Origin: Mercurialis annua
Taxonomy: Eukaryota > Streptophyta > Magnoliopsida > Malpighiales > Euphorbiaceae
Direction of reading: 5' to 3'
DNA length: 64,000 bases
NCBI RefSeq assembly: GCF_937616625.2
Contig: NC_065570.1
Span: 51,141,665-51,205,664 of the forward strand
Made by a program: the position numbers and the translations under genes. Below, piece by piece: positions 35,127-47,274 of this stretch; position 1 is the first letter of the stretch; the number at the start of each line of letters is the position of its first letter. Under the pieces are notes generated by a model that searched no databases, had not been told where the DNA came from, and worked only from the letters and a program-made list of their open reading frames with translations.

Positions 35127-37634
35127 GAGAAAATTAGGAAAAATACTCTATTTTTGAAAATAATATGATTTCCTACCTCAACAAATAAAAGATAGAGAAA
35201 ATACCTCACTATTTTAATATATTTATTTTTTTACTCTAACACCTATTTATATTATAATTATACCTACTCTTTATTATTATTTTACTCTAACTATATTATT
35301 GGTGATTCATAAGTGATAACTGTCACTTTTTTCCTATTTCTCTCTCTTTTTCTCTTTCTTCTCCATGGCTTTCTTCTTCTTCTCTGTTCTTTTTTCCGCC
35401 ATTCTTTTTCTTCATTTCCTTCTTCTTCTTCTTTTTTTCTTTATTTCTTGTTCATTTTTATTCTCTTCTTCATCATCGTTAATTCATCGCTCCGTCGTCG
35501 TTCCGCCATCATCCCGCCGTCGCTCCGCCGTTTTTCATATTTGATTTTAGCGATTTTCCTCAACTCGTGGTGATTAATACGATTTCTTTCAACTTTCAGA
35601 TTTAAATAAATTACTCTTGAATTTTTCCAATTCTAAATCTAAAAATCTGTATTAAAAACGATTTTCTGCACAAAAAATGATTTTCTGCAAAAAAACAGCT
35701 TCTGATTATCATATAAGTATCATCACTGCATTATCATGTAAGTATCATAACACTGCTGAGAAAATTGATTTTTTTACTAAAAAAACAGTGTCTGATTATC
35801 ATATGATTAACACTGTATTAACATATCGTTATCATAACATTATATGATTATGATAAGGTTATGATAATCCAAATGTACGATAATGATAATAGTATGATAA
35901 TGTTTTTATGATAATATAATGATAAGCTTATAACAGTATGATAATATGATCCTTATATGGAAAAAAATTACAGAAATAGTGTCATATGATAATGTTTTAT
36001 CATATGATAACGAGATGATAATATTTATGGTACATATATGATAATATCTATGATAATGTATGTGTTACGACCCATTTTCATGAATCGCGACCGGCGCTAG
36101 GGTATGGGTAATGTAGTACCAAATCCCGTAGCTAGCCTTTCAATTAACAAATAAACACAATAACCTGCAGAAAACCAATGCTCGGGGGCAACCGAGACTT
36201 CAGCCTAAATCTAGCAGTTATAATAATCAACAATTGTCGGAAACACACTGAAATTTACGGGGTATTACAGTATGATAAAATAGTGTCTGATTATCATGTC
36301 GTTATCATAACACTAGAGTATGATAATTAGATGATAATGAATTATGATAAGGTTATGATAACGTACGTGAAAATAAATTTACAAAAGATTCATGACACCA
36401 GTATGATAACCTGATGATAATAAAATAATAAAATTATGATAATAGTATGATAATATGATACCTATATGTAAAAAGATTACAGAAAAATTATAATAATAAG
36501 ATGATAATGTAAAGATAATAGTATGATAATATGATACATGTATGAAAAAATTAATTACAAAAGAATTAATGATAACGAGATGATAATGTGAAGATAATAG
36601 TATGATAATATGATACATGTATGAAAAACAATTACAAAAAATTTATGATAATAAGGTGATAAGGTGAAGATAATAGTATGATAATATGACTTTATTATAC
36701 TTTATTATCATACTATTTTCTTCACATTATCATCTCGTTATTATAATTTTTATGTAATTCTTTTCATATAGGTATCATATTATCATATTGTTATCATAAT
36801 TTTATTATTATGTCGTTGTCATAACATTATCATTTAGGTACAATAATACATTATCATCTCGGTATCATATGATTATATTATGATAACGAGATGATAATAC
36901 AGTGATAACAACATGAAAATCAATTTTTCTTTTGTAGAAAATATTTCTTTATACAGTGTTATGATAACAACATGATAATACAGTGATACTCATATGATAA
37001 TCAGAGACTGTTTTTTTTTTTTTATAAAAAATCATTTTTTCTGCAGTGTTATAATAATCATATGATAATCAGATGCTGTTTTTTTGCAGAAAATCGTTTT
37101 TTGTGTAGAAAGCCGTTTTTTCATCATAACATCGTTTTATGCAGATTTTTATATCTAAACTTGAAAAAAAAATCAAGAGTAATTTATTTAGATCTGAATG
37201 TTATAAAAATCGCAATAATCACACGAATTAAAGAAAAGTTTGTTAAAATAAAATATGAAAGAATAATGCAGTGATGGTGGAGCGATGGAGAAACGGCGGC
37301 GGAACGATGGAAGAACGAAGAAGAAAGAAAGAAAATGGAGAAGAGAAGAAATAAAGAAGAAGAAAAAAATTGTCGAAGAAAAAAAGAAATATAGAAGAAG
37401 AAGAAGAAGAAGAAGAAGAAGAAGAGAGAAATAAAAAAAAAAGTCATATAAAAATGACAGCTATTATATGCTAAGAGTAAAAAATTAAAGAAAATGAGGT
37501 ATAATTATAATATAAACATGCTTTAGAGTAAAAAAATAAAAGCATTAAAATGATGAGGTATTTTCTTTATGTTTTCCTTATTGAGGTAAGAAATCAAATT
37601 ATTTTAGAAAATAGAGTATTATCCTAATCTTCCC
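35127..37634. mobile_element. Large Mutator-type foldback, 2508 bp, with a TGATAA-rich interior
   Basis: The ends GAGAAAATTAGGA and (reverse complement) GGGAAGATTAGGA are flanked by a perfect 9-bp duplication TTGTGAATA (35118-35126 and 37635-37643). The arms are about 500 bp, opposing a CT-rich strand (35330-35570) to a GA-rich strand (37260-37440), including a GAA microsatellite at 37394-37425. The centre (about 35690-37080) is a degenerate array of ATGATAATAT, TATCATAAC and ATGATAACGAG words on both strands. A 207-bp LTR-like element sits inside. There is no coding capacity. Confidence 0.85.
36063..36269. mobile_element. 207-bp LTR-like element related to the solo LTR
   Basis: It starts TGTTACGACCC, ends GGGGTATTACA, and has a 5-bp duplication GTATG (36058-36062 and 36270-36274). 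Its first 70 bp share GACCGGCGCTAGGG and CCCGTAGCTAGCCT-like blocks with the solo LTR at 8921, and its last 11 bp are identical. It is either a solo LTR of a tiny (TRIM-like) family or a deleted relative. Confidence 0.75.
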
Positions 37635-37643
37635 TTGTGAATA

Positions 37644-38550
37644 TTACGGCTACAAAAGTCCACTTTTGCGGTACCAATAATCTAATTTGAATTTGAGAAA
37701 ATTACGCCAAATCACCCAAAAATTCAAAACTTTGTATAAATCACCCAATTTTTTTTTTTTTATAAAAATTCCACAATTTTAAAAGATTCTTTTCATCTCT
37801 ACCTTTTTATTGTTGTGATTACTATTTTATTCATATGGTGTATTTTACCTATTGTGTTTCCATTACACCTAATAATTTCTCTTTTATGGTGTATTTTACA
37901 CATTGTGTGTTTATTGCACTCAATAATTTCTCTCCATTTTACATAGACCGGAGACTTCTAACCGAACCATCACCGGTTGGACCACCGCCGGCCAACGACC
38001 GGACCACTTTCGGTCAACGATCGGAACACCGTCGGTTAACGCCAATCAACGGCCGGACCACCTCCGGTCAACACCGGTTAACGGCAGGTCAACGGCGGTC
38101 GGACCATTATTGGTCGGACCAACAGTAGTTTGTAGTCTAACCATTTTTAATGGTTTATCCAATATTGGTTAAATGATAAAAATTAAATAAAACACCATTT
38201 TATGGTTAAAGGGACTTGCAGTTGCTTCTTTAAATAAAATCATCAGTAGTAAATCCTAAATATTAATGATACCTTATTGATTTTCCATTTTATTCCTCTA
38301 CTTCGCAAGAATTAAAGAAAACAGAGTATATAAAGCTACAACATTCATTTCATACAATCCTATAAAGAAAAAAAGTCACAATTGAATTGATCCATTAATT
38401 CTTGTCAATCTTCTTCTTCATATGCACATGCAACAACAATAATGAAAGAACAATACAGAGATTATCATCTGAGCCATAAAATAAACCCTATAGCAATGAA
38501 ACATTGCCGATGATCATATTCTTGGTCAGTACTAACCAAGACGACGAGCA
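37644..38550. other. Intergenic region with a CCGGTC-rich patch
   Basis: About 37945-38130 is a GC-rich island of imperfect CCGGACCAC, GGTCAACG and ACCGGTTAACG words. ATGGTGTATTTTAC occurs twice at 37834 and 37888. The left edge (37690-37760) looks like a transposon arm, but no right partner was paired. An open frame across it looks repeat-driven rather than coding. Confidence 0.5.
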
Positions 38551-38676
38551 CTAAAAAATCTCAGCATTATCATCAATATAGCGAGCTATACCAACAATCA
38601 CAAGAACCATTCCTAAACAGAGCACTGCATAACACTGTCTGCTTAACCTCCCAAAAAATGCCTGAAGTATCTCCAT
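38551..38676 (-). CDS. Small membrane-peptide ORF, 41 residues (unrecognised)
   Basis: The frame opens MEILQAFFGRLSRQ, has one strongly hydrophobic segment (YAVLCLGMVLVIVGIARYI) and an acidic end. This pattern suits a single-span membrane micropeptide with a basic N-terminal side. There is no family I can name and no intron signal. ORFs of this length occur by chance, but the amphipathic start plus clean helix makes this one worth keeping. Confidence 0.35.
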   Translation of the reverse strand: MEILQAFFGRLSRQCYAVLCLGMVLVIVGIARYIDDNAEIF

Positions 38677-40156
38677 TTTTGATGTTATTAAGCAGAGAAA
38701 AGAAAAGGGGTTGTGTATATAAAGAAGATGAGCAGTGGGTGTAGTTTAGAAAACAGTAAACAGTGGGCTTTTAGTGGAACAGGAAATGGCCGCACCTGGA
38801 AATGCAGCAAAACAGGGGAGGGGGAGGGGTTGTTTTTAAGGCAGCAGTTGTCGTTTTGTAGATTGTTTCAGCTTTTTGTTAGAGCTTTTGATGTGCTTTT
38901 AACACGACTGCATACTTCCGTTTGTTGCAGTTTAACACTTTTCTTTTTATGGAAATTTGTTTTGTTACGTCATCGAATCAGAAAATAAGAGTTTGTGCCA
39001 CTGTTTTTTCAGAAATTAGTATATGGAATTGAAGAAGAAAAAGAAATGATTAGTGTTGTATATAATGATATAAAAGGATAAAATCAAGGCCTAATTATTT
39101 AAAAACCATTCACATTAAATTTATTTTTCGTTTAGACGCTGATTTAGAAAAAAAAATTCATTTATACTCTTTTTTGGATTTTTATATTTTATCTCTACCC
39201 CGAACTAGGGTACAAAAAATGGTTTAATTAGTTTAAGGAGCAAAACACCAAAAACAACTAAATAAAAAAAATTATATCATATTTTGTTTGCATTTAAAGA
39301 ACATAAAAAAATCTTCAACTTTAAAAATATTCAAATAAATTTTAATAACTGATTATTCTTTAAAATTTTATTTAAAAAATTAAATAAATTAAAAAGATTC
39401 TTCCAAACGACTATCGTTCACCGTACTCCTCCAATTTATAAATCCATTACCGTCTGTCGAAATCTAATTATTTTTTCAAATTTAAAAAATCAATTCAGGC
39501 CTGTTCATTTTCTCTGGTGAGAAAATGAGCAGACCTGAAGATGAGCAGATCTGCTCATCTTCTCAAAAGAAGATGAATGAGCAGACGCTCATCTTTTCAG
39601 GTATGTTTATCTTCTCTAACGAGGAGGAGTTCTTCTTCTTCTCCTGAAAATTTTAAAAAAGGATTAAAAGAAAAATTAATTTTGCTTAAAAAAAATTACA
39701 TTTTTCAATTTCAAAAATTATTATCAGTTAATTATTAAAATATTTATTGAATTTAGAGAATAATAAATTTTTTTGTATAATTAATAATATTAAAATTTAA
39801 TTAGAATATAGATTAAAATTAAAGGATTATTTTATTTTATTTTTTAAATTAAAGATATTTGAGAAAATTACGAAAGAATTGAAAAAGCGGTATAACTTTA
39901 CTCAAATGCCAACATTCCGTGAACTTTTCTCTTCTACCAGATGTGTTTGACATTTAATACCCAAGCTAAGTTACTTATTACTTTTTATAACCATTTCTTC
40001 TCAAGCTGCCACCTGTTTCATAAAAGCACGAGTTCTTCCTTCTTTTTTTATACAATTTCTCATTCAATCTCAACCAACTTCTTAAATTCAAAATCTTCTT
40101 CTTAATTTCTTCTTTATCATCATAACAAATTCTTGTTTTTTTAATTAAGAAATAAT

Positions 40157-40246
40157 ATGGTAGCTTCTCAAGGTGTCGTCTTAACTACAGTTATGGTAGT
40201 TTCTATCATTGCTCTGTTTTTTGCTTTCCCCAAAAATAAATCATAA
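40157..40246 (+). CDS. Small hydrophobic-peptide ORF, 29 residues (unrecognised)
   Basis: The peptide opens MVASQGVVLTTVMV, continues VSIIALFFAF and ends PKNKS: a single membrane span with a basic tail. The preceding 130 bp are a pyrimidine-rich, ATG-free leader typical of plant 5' UTRs. No splice donor is obvious before the stop. It is too short to be certain and could be the first exon of a longer gene or noise. Confidence 0.35.
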   Translation: MVASQGVVLTTVMVVSIIALFFAFPKNKS

Positions 40247-40630
40247 TCATCATCTATTTGATATCTTTGTTCTTGCTTATTAATTTCATGTATGAAACTG
40301 ATTTGTTTCTTAATTATTTAATAATATGTCTCATCTGTTCCAAATTTCAAATGGATTTGCATGCATAATGACCCACTTGTTTTTTTTTTTGATGAATGAC
40401 CCACTTGTTTAAACTCATCAAGATCATTTTTTTATGTTTTTATGTCTGGGAATTACTTCTACTTTGTGATTATCATATGGGAAGCTTGTGATTTTTTCTC
40501 TGCACATCCATTTAATCCTGCCACACATTCATCAAGCAAACAAAACATTGCAATCCCTAATAAAAACTTTTGAAGAATCAATTAACAAGAGACAATAATT
40601 GGATTTTGTAACTCAAACAAGTCTTACGAT

Positions 40631-41788
40631 ACATAGCAGATACATTGATGATACATGTTTAAATTTTTTAGATTATTTTAACGAAATAAATTTTAAAATT
40701 ACCGATACAATATCGATAAATCGTAATATATTACCGATACATCATAAATACACCATCGATACATTATGGATATAGAGGAGAAAATTAATAATAAAATTTT
40801 AATATATTACCGATGTATCATCTATCTCTTACAATACACATTATAAATACATGGCCGATACATAATAAATACATTATAAATATAAAAGAAAAAATTGAGC
40901 TAAAAGGCAAAATGGAAAAATAAAAGGACGGAGCAAGCATCAAATATTTAATAGAAAGACACGTTTTTTAAATACATATATCGAATACATATTAGAAGCA
41001 ATTTATATATAAAATAAATATATGATAGATACATATATTTTTAATACATAATATATAATATATATACTTTTTTTGTAACGTAATTTATGCGTTTTTAAAG
41101 CATGTGATACATATATCTTTGAATTTAAAATATATTATACATATACACATAAATAGTACATAAAATAATATGTGAGCGTGTCTATATATACACACATATA
41201 TATTTATTTTTGTTTTTAAAATATGAGAAAATAAATCAGTTACACATCCAGATACATAGCTGATACATAACTGATACATATTTAAATTTTTTGGATTATT
41301 TTAACGAAATAAATTTTAAAATGACCGATATATCTTTGATACATCATAAATACACCATCAATACATCATAAATATAGAGGAGAAAAATTAATAATAAAAT
41401 TTTAATACATTACCAATGTATCATCCATATCTTACAATACACTGTAAATACATTGTATATACATCGTAAATACATTATAAATATAAACAATAAATTGAGC
41501 TAAAAAGCAAAACCTCGTGCAACATGATAAAAAATAAAAGGACGGAGCAAACATCAAATATTTAATAGAAAGACATATTTTTTAAATACATATATTGAAT
41601 ACATATCATAAACAATTTATATATATAATTTATATATGATAGATACATATATTTTAATACATAATATATAATATATATGCTTTTTTGTAACGTAATTTAT
41701 GCGTTTTTAAAGCATGTGATACATATATCTTTGAATTTAAAATATATTATACATACACCTCATATACACATAAATAGTACATTAAATA

Positions 41789-41846
<58 letters not shown>

Positions 41847-41938
41847 TTGTTTATTTGTTTTTAAAAATATGAGAAAGTGAATCAGTGACACATTCAGATA
41901 CATAGCATATACATATCAGATACATAGACGATACAGTT
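40631..41938. repeat. Two-copy tandem duplication, 623-bp period
   Basis: The segment starting near 40640 recurs from about 41265. Shared blocks include AAATTTTTTAGATTATTTTA/TTGGATTATTTTA, GGACGGAGCAA, TTTGTAACGTAATTTATGCG and AAAGCATGTGATACATATAT. The ends carry GATACATAGC-type words, and a third partial start is at about 41897. Copy 2 has an expanded TA microsatellite at 41795-41842. No coding. Confidence 0.9.
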
Positions 41939-41954
41939 TTTATTTTTTTTAAAT

Positions 41955-42045
41955 ACTGACACGCGCTGACGCGTGACTGACGCGCGTGTCAGACGCATGG
42001 CAGACGCACGTCAGACGCGGTTCTGACGCGTTTTTGACTATTTTT
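41955..42045. repeat. Cluster of TGACGCG/CAGACGC words
   Basis: At least eight overlapping ACGCG- or GACGC-containing words on both strands, including CTGACGCGTG and CTGACGCGCG, immediately right of the tandem duplication. CG-dense against an AT-rich background. Confidence 0.75.
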
Positions 42046-42784
42046 AACACGTTTTTGACTCTCTTTTTTTGGTTTTGTGTGTGCCATGTGTCTCTTATTT
42101 AGTGGTTGGGTAGAAAATGTAAAGTTTTTCCTTATTTTGTCATGAATGTAAATTTTTGATTTGGTGTGTATTTTTATAAATTCTTATTTAAATAGTAATA
42201 TTTTTGTGGTTTTCTCTTGATATTTTGGGAAAGAGGTGAAACATAAAAATCCAAACAAAAGGTACAAATAAACTTTTTCCTAATTCAGGGTATAAACGAA
42301 AAAAAATTCAACATGTGTGGTTTTTAAGTAATTAGGTTTAATTTAAATAACCCATAGACTTGATATTTTACCCTTCAATTTTTTATACGCTTTATTGAAA
42401 ACTGCTTAATTTATTCAAAATAATACCAAAAATATGGCTTAATTATTTTTATTGGAATAAACATTTTCTAATCTATCTTAATAACTCTAACACGTGAGTT
42501 TCAAAATATTTACAACCAACATGTTATGTTTTTTTACTAATTATAGAAAGCAAGGTTGCGCCACGTCGTCATTCGTGCAACAAACTAATGAAGCGTTAGC
42601 CATGTGCAAATGTTTAATAATAAAAAAAATAAGAAATAAATAAAAAATTTCTATCGTAAATGTTTATTGGCTTGTTGTAAAATTAACGTGGCACATTCGT
42701 TATGTTGGATAAACACTCTTTTTTTTTCACTTCAAATTAATAAAAAAACCACCACATTCTGCTCCTCCTTTTTATGTCTCCGCT

Positions 42785-43330
42785 GGCATTCTTCATAAAA
42801 GGCCCCGTTCTCCGGTAAAAATAAAAAATAAAACCATCTGAATCCGACGCTTTTTTTTCACCACAAGAAGAAAGAGCACTAAAAAATCTCTATTTCTTCG
42901 AACGGCTCAATAAAAGGTTCTGCCTGTTGAACCGAAATCTGCTTAAAACCATCACATAAATGTCAAACTGAGCATTTTCTTGCTGGCTATAAAAGGCTCT
43001 ATAAAAATTTCTAATGTGAAATCTAATATCCTCACGATCCGTAAAGAAAGTATCATCCATTTGGATGGAAGTGATAGTGCTTTTATGCTCTACTATGGAA
43101 AATTTCTATGTTTTTGTCACCCGTCATATTCCATGGAAGCCTCGATTTCTAAACCCACAAGAAATCCTGCTTCGCAAAGCTCTCTTTCTGAGATTAGACA
43201 ACTCAAGCTTCTCCTCCTTTGAAATCAGCCCCGAGTCTACAGAACATTCTTGGCAACAATCACTTCAGATAATTCCTTGATTTCTTTTAATTGATCACCA
43301 AAAACATCCATGTCCCAAAGCTCTCCTCTA
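42785..43330 (-). pseudogene. LINE ORF2 fragment (start of the RT domain)
   Basis: The plus-strand sequence parallels the LINE at 62690-63060: matching CTCCGGTAAAAA, TTTTTTTTC(A/G)CCACAAGAA and AATCTAATATCCTCA / AATCTGATATCCTTA blocks in the same order. It is therefore an inverted-sense relic of ORF2 between the endonuclease and RT core. Many stops and gaps. It lies about 420 bp beyond the MLO stop codon. Confidence 0.75.
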
Positions 43331-43746
43331 AGAACAATAAATTTTTATGCAATTTTTTTCTCTCTTTAATTCAAATAATGAAATTTTAGTTACCTAACAC
43401 AATGCATTTTCTTTTTACACCAATAAATTGCTCAAAAACATATAACAAAAATAATACAAACTTTTTCTACACTTCTAGAACTTTTCCTACAACATTTTCC
43501 AAGAGAAAAAAATAAATAAAAGAACTCTATGTTTGACAATTGTCCATGTACTCGGGTTTCCATCCACATCAAGTTATATGTAGAACTATTTACATAGCGT
43601 TCGGCTTAGTTCCGCAATCAGTCTATCTAATTTGATGCAAATAATATTTTGATATCATAATCCTACATGCCGAACTCAATTCATATAAAAAAATTTCCTT
43701 GAAGCAGCTTCAACCTGAGAAAATATGTAGCTTTACGACCTTTGAG

Positions 43747-46225
43747 TTATACATCTAATCTTCTATCGAATGAGAATTCCTTTGGTGCCACCATGTTAAT
43801 TTCTTGTTGGGTTCGTACCGGTTCAGAGACCGGCACCACTTGACTTGAACCCGGCTCGTTCTCATCCTTATCATATTCCACATAACCTAACTCGATTTGT
43901 TGTTGATACTGATGATGAAATGGGGACGAACCGTTACCATGCTTAGGAGTTTGAGACGATGAACCATTTTCATGATTAGGGTTATGAGACGAGGAACCAT
44001 TTTCAAGATTAGGGTGAGAAGGAGAATCGGTTTCCCAACCAAAATTTGATCGTCTAGGTGAGTCCATTTCGCTCCGATAGTGGCGGAGTAGGTGCACCGG
44101 AGACATAGGATGTGTTGGTGTGGCGGGTCTACTCGATATGGGGGTTACAGACCCTTTATTATGTTTAATGTGTTTCTTGGCAGTTTGGTGCCAATTTCTT
44201 AGAGCTGTTGCTACTCTTTCATTGAATATTGTTGGTCTCATTGATGAACCCATCTGTTAATATCAAAATCAAAGGAAAAATGCATTCAAATTTTAATTTT
44301 TAAAATTATTTGTGTAAAATTACAAAAATAAAACGAAATTTAAAATATATGCATTTATAAGTTTTCATTATTCATTATTTAAATACTAAAATAAATATAT
44401 GTCAACTAGTGAAATTGGACTGAAATTACTGTTAATTTTTTAAAATTGGACTAAAATTAATGAAATTAAATGTTTTGGTTAGATTTGTAAAAAGGATAAA
44501 TAAATTTGGACTTTTTGAACTATTAGACCTATCGTTATTACCTGGGTGACAAGGGCATAGAGAGGAAGGGTGACATAGCTGCACAATATTTGGATAAGGA
44601 CCCTGAAAATGGTCAACAGTATATTTAATCAAATTTATTAAGATTATAACTGAGTAATTAGTAAATAATTAAGATAAAAAAAAATTACCCCATTGAAATT
44701 CTGATGATTATATCCTCCAAATGTTCATGGAAACATGATTTGAGCCCAAATTCTTTCTGTCAAAAGTAGAAAAAAATGAACTTCATTAGTAATGTCACTG
44801 AATCAAAATCAAAGTCAATTTAAACGTTATATTTGATTTTTTAGTTCGATTTGGTTTTCTTAATTAAAAACTTAAATAGACTAGACCAAAATCAATCATA
44901 TTATATAACCAATTAAAATAATTCAATCTTAATAGAAGAAATGACATTAAATCTAAATAAAAGGTTTAAAATCTCACCCAACTCCAAGCAAAGAATGCAA
45001 GCTGAAAAGCATTCTGCAATAACACAACAAAACAAAATCACGCGAGTTCACCGAATAATCATAGAAATAAATAAGAATCAAATTGAAGTTAATAATATAA
45101 AAACGAATGTATAGATTGAGAAAAATTTAAAAGGACCTGAAAAAGAACGAAATTGATAAGATAAAGAATAAGACGAGGACGGTTGAACCAAAAGAGGTCG
45201 TCACCGGGCTGAACTACTGGTACTCCCTTCACAACCTCTCCTCTTTCTTGTATTCGAAGCGCCATTTTTGTTATGATCACTTGTAGCATTGTTCCCACCA
45301 ACAAAATTATCTATTCAAGCATCAATTAATGTTATAGATCTGTTCATCGGCCCCATTTGAATTGATCTTGTTTTGATTAGTTATGGATTAAATTGTCAAA
45401 ATAAATCAAGTTTAATTTACATGAGGTCGCCTCATAAATTCAAGGATCAGAATGACCTTTTACTCATATATAAATTAAACATTTAAATGTGCTGGCTCAG
45501 TGGCTTGGATAAATAATACTTACAATTAGCGGAATGAAGGGAAGCCATAGATAAGAATACCAGCCTGTGCATAGATAGTCAAACAAATTTAGCCACAAAT
45601 TAATTCTTTTATTTTATTTAATTATTTTGATGAAAATTCTCTTTTATTAATTAATCTTTTACATATTCTCGATTCTCCATAAAGTTTGATGCCATAAAAA
45701 TAAAATTACTGCATAATTTAACTTACCATGAGTATTGAAGAGTAAGAAAAGAACAGCAAAGAACCAGATCGGTGGGCTGCAAATAGAAAACACAAAAATT
45801 ATCATTGGTCTAAGATCATGCATATATCATACGTACAGTTGAATTTAAAATAAAAACTTACATGAATAAATTGTAAAAATATGTTATCCATTGTTGAATT
45901 TGATCAAACATCTCTAATAGTTGTCAACACTAATTATAAAATAACAGTTGAACCAAACAGACATATATGATATAAACTAAAATACTATAAATGTGTCTAA
46001 AATAAATAAATTATATTAGGATTAAATTGAATTAATTTAAAACATTGGAGACTAACCTTATTCCTACAACAACCTTGAAATCCTCTTCTAATGACCTATT
46101 AATATATTTTTGGAAATCGAATTTCATGTGGCTTTGAGGTGCCAAATGTGCCTATTAAAAATAAAAAACAAGAGAAAATTATTATGCACTCACAATATTT
46201 AAATAATTATATTTTGAACACTTCT

Positions 46226-46260
<35 letters not shown>

Positions 46261-47218
46261 GTAAATAATTGTTTTTATATATGTCATAATGAGTTTTAGA
46301 GTGGGCAAATTACCATGATAAAACCATGTCTCAATGTTAAATAATCAACCTTAGGAACCGATCTCACAAATTGCCTAAAGAAACAAACCTGCAAGGCACA
46401 ATATAATAACTATGTAAATGAAATGGCCCAAGATAAAGCATAATCTAATCATTGAGTTAAATTTAGAAATTTATTATTATTATCGGAAAAAACAATTCCA
46501 TATATCTTTGTTTTCACCAAATTAATAAATATATCTTTCCAAGTGATACACAATAATATAATCTATCAATTTACCAAAAAAATATAATCTATCAAAATTA
46601 TAATTTATAACAAATATATCCAACTCTCATTTTAAAATAATTTTACATAAATAACCCTCATTTTAAATTTCATAACTCTTTTTAAATAAATTCAACGTCG
46701 CTTATTTTTGCATTGTGATTTTATCCGTTTAATTTGGTATGGTGTAACTCGAAAAATTATATTATCTTGGAAAATCCCTTTTTCTATGAATTATTTTTAA
46801 TCCGATTGAGTTGATTTCAAATTGTGCCTATAGTAATATATGGACAACTTTGTAGATTATTATTCTTTGGGAAGTTTGGAAAAGCAAAAAATAATTGTCG
46901 TTTTTTTGTAAATTATATTATTTTCTATTGTTCTATGAAGGCTGCTTTTTTTTCTTTAAATGTATTAACCCGAATTTTTTTTATTCGGATCCAGTTTTTT
47001 TTATAAATTAGGATTGTATGTTTAACTTGATTTATTCCTCCTTCTTAGAATCATAACCTCTAGTATGCATCTAGTGTGCCACTTTTTGTGCGAAAGTGCT
47101 TGACCCGGAATTTTTTGCCAGCAATCGTTCATTAAAAAAATTGACTAAATAAGGTAATTATTATAAAAATAAATTTAATTATCAATTAATACATCTTTAA
47201 AATAGTTTTAAAATAAAG

Positions 47219-47274
<56 letters not shown>

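Larger units (their letters stand above)
39088..42339. mobile_element. Possible gene-carrying Mutator foldback (Pack-MULE candidate)
   Basis: The left end GGCCTAATTATTTAAAAACC and the right-end reverse complement AACCTAATTACTTAAAAACC begin arms alignable for about 110 bp (both reach TTTTTCGTTTA and TTTGGATTTTTAT). The flanks TAAAATCAA and TAATTTAAA match at only 6 of 9 positions. Between them lie a self-complementary core (39540-39600), a small ORF, and the 623-bp tandem duplication. It could equally be two separate, truncated foldbacks. Confidence 0.35.

Noticed and set aside
35313..35573. Phe/Leu/Ser-rich ORF on plus strand, and its mirror at 37184-37447
   Set aside because: Both are translations of the CT-rich inverted arms of the foldback at 35127-37634.
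37835..38128. 97-codon ORF across the CCGGTC-rich patch
   Set aside because: Composition is driven by short DNA repeats; no start context, no recognisable domain.
43065..43280. Two overlapping short plus-strand ORFs downstream of MLO
   Set aside because: They are antisense readings of a LINE ORF2 fragment.
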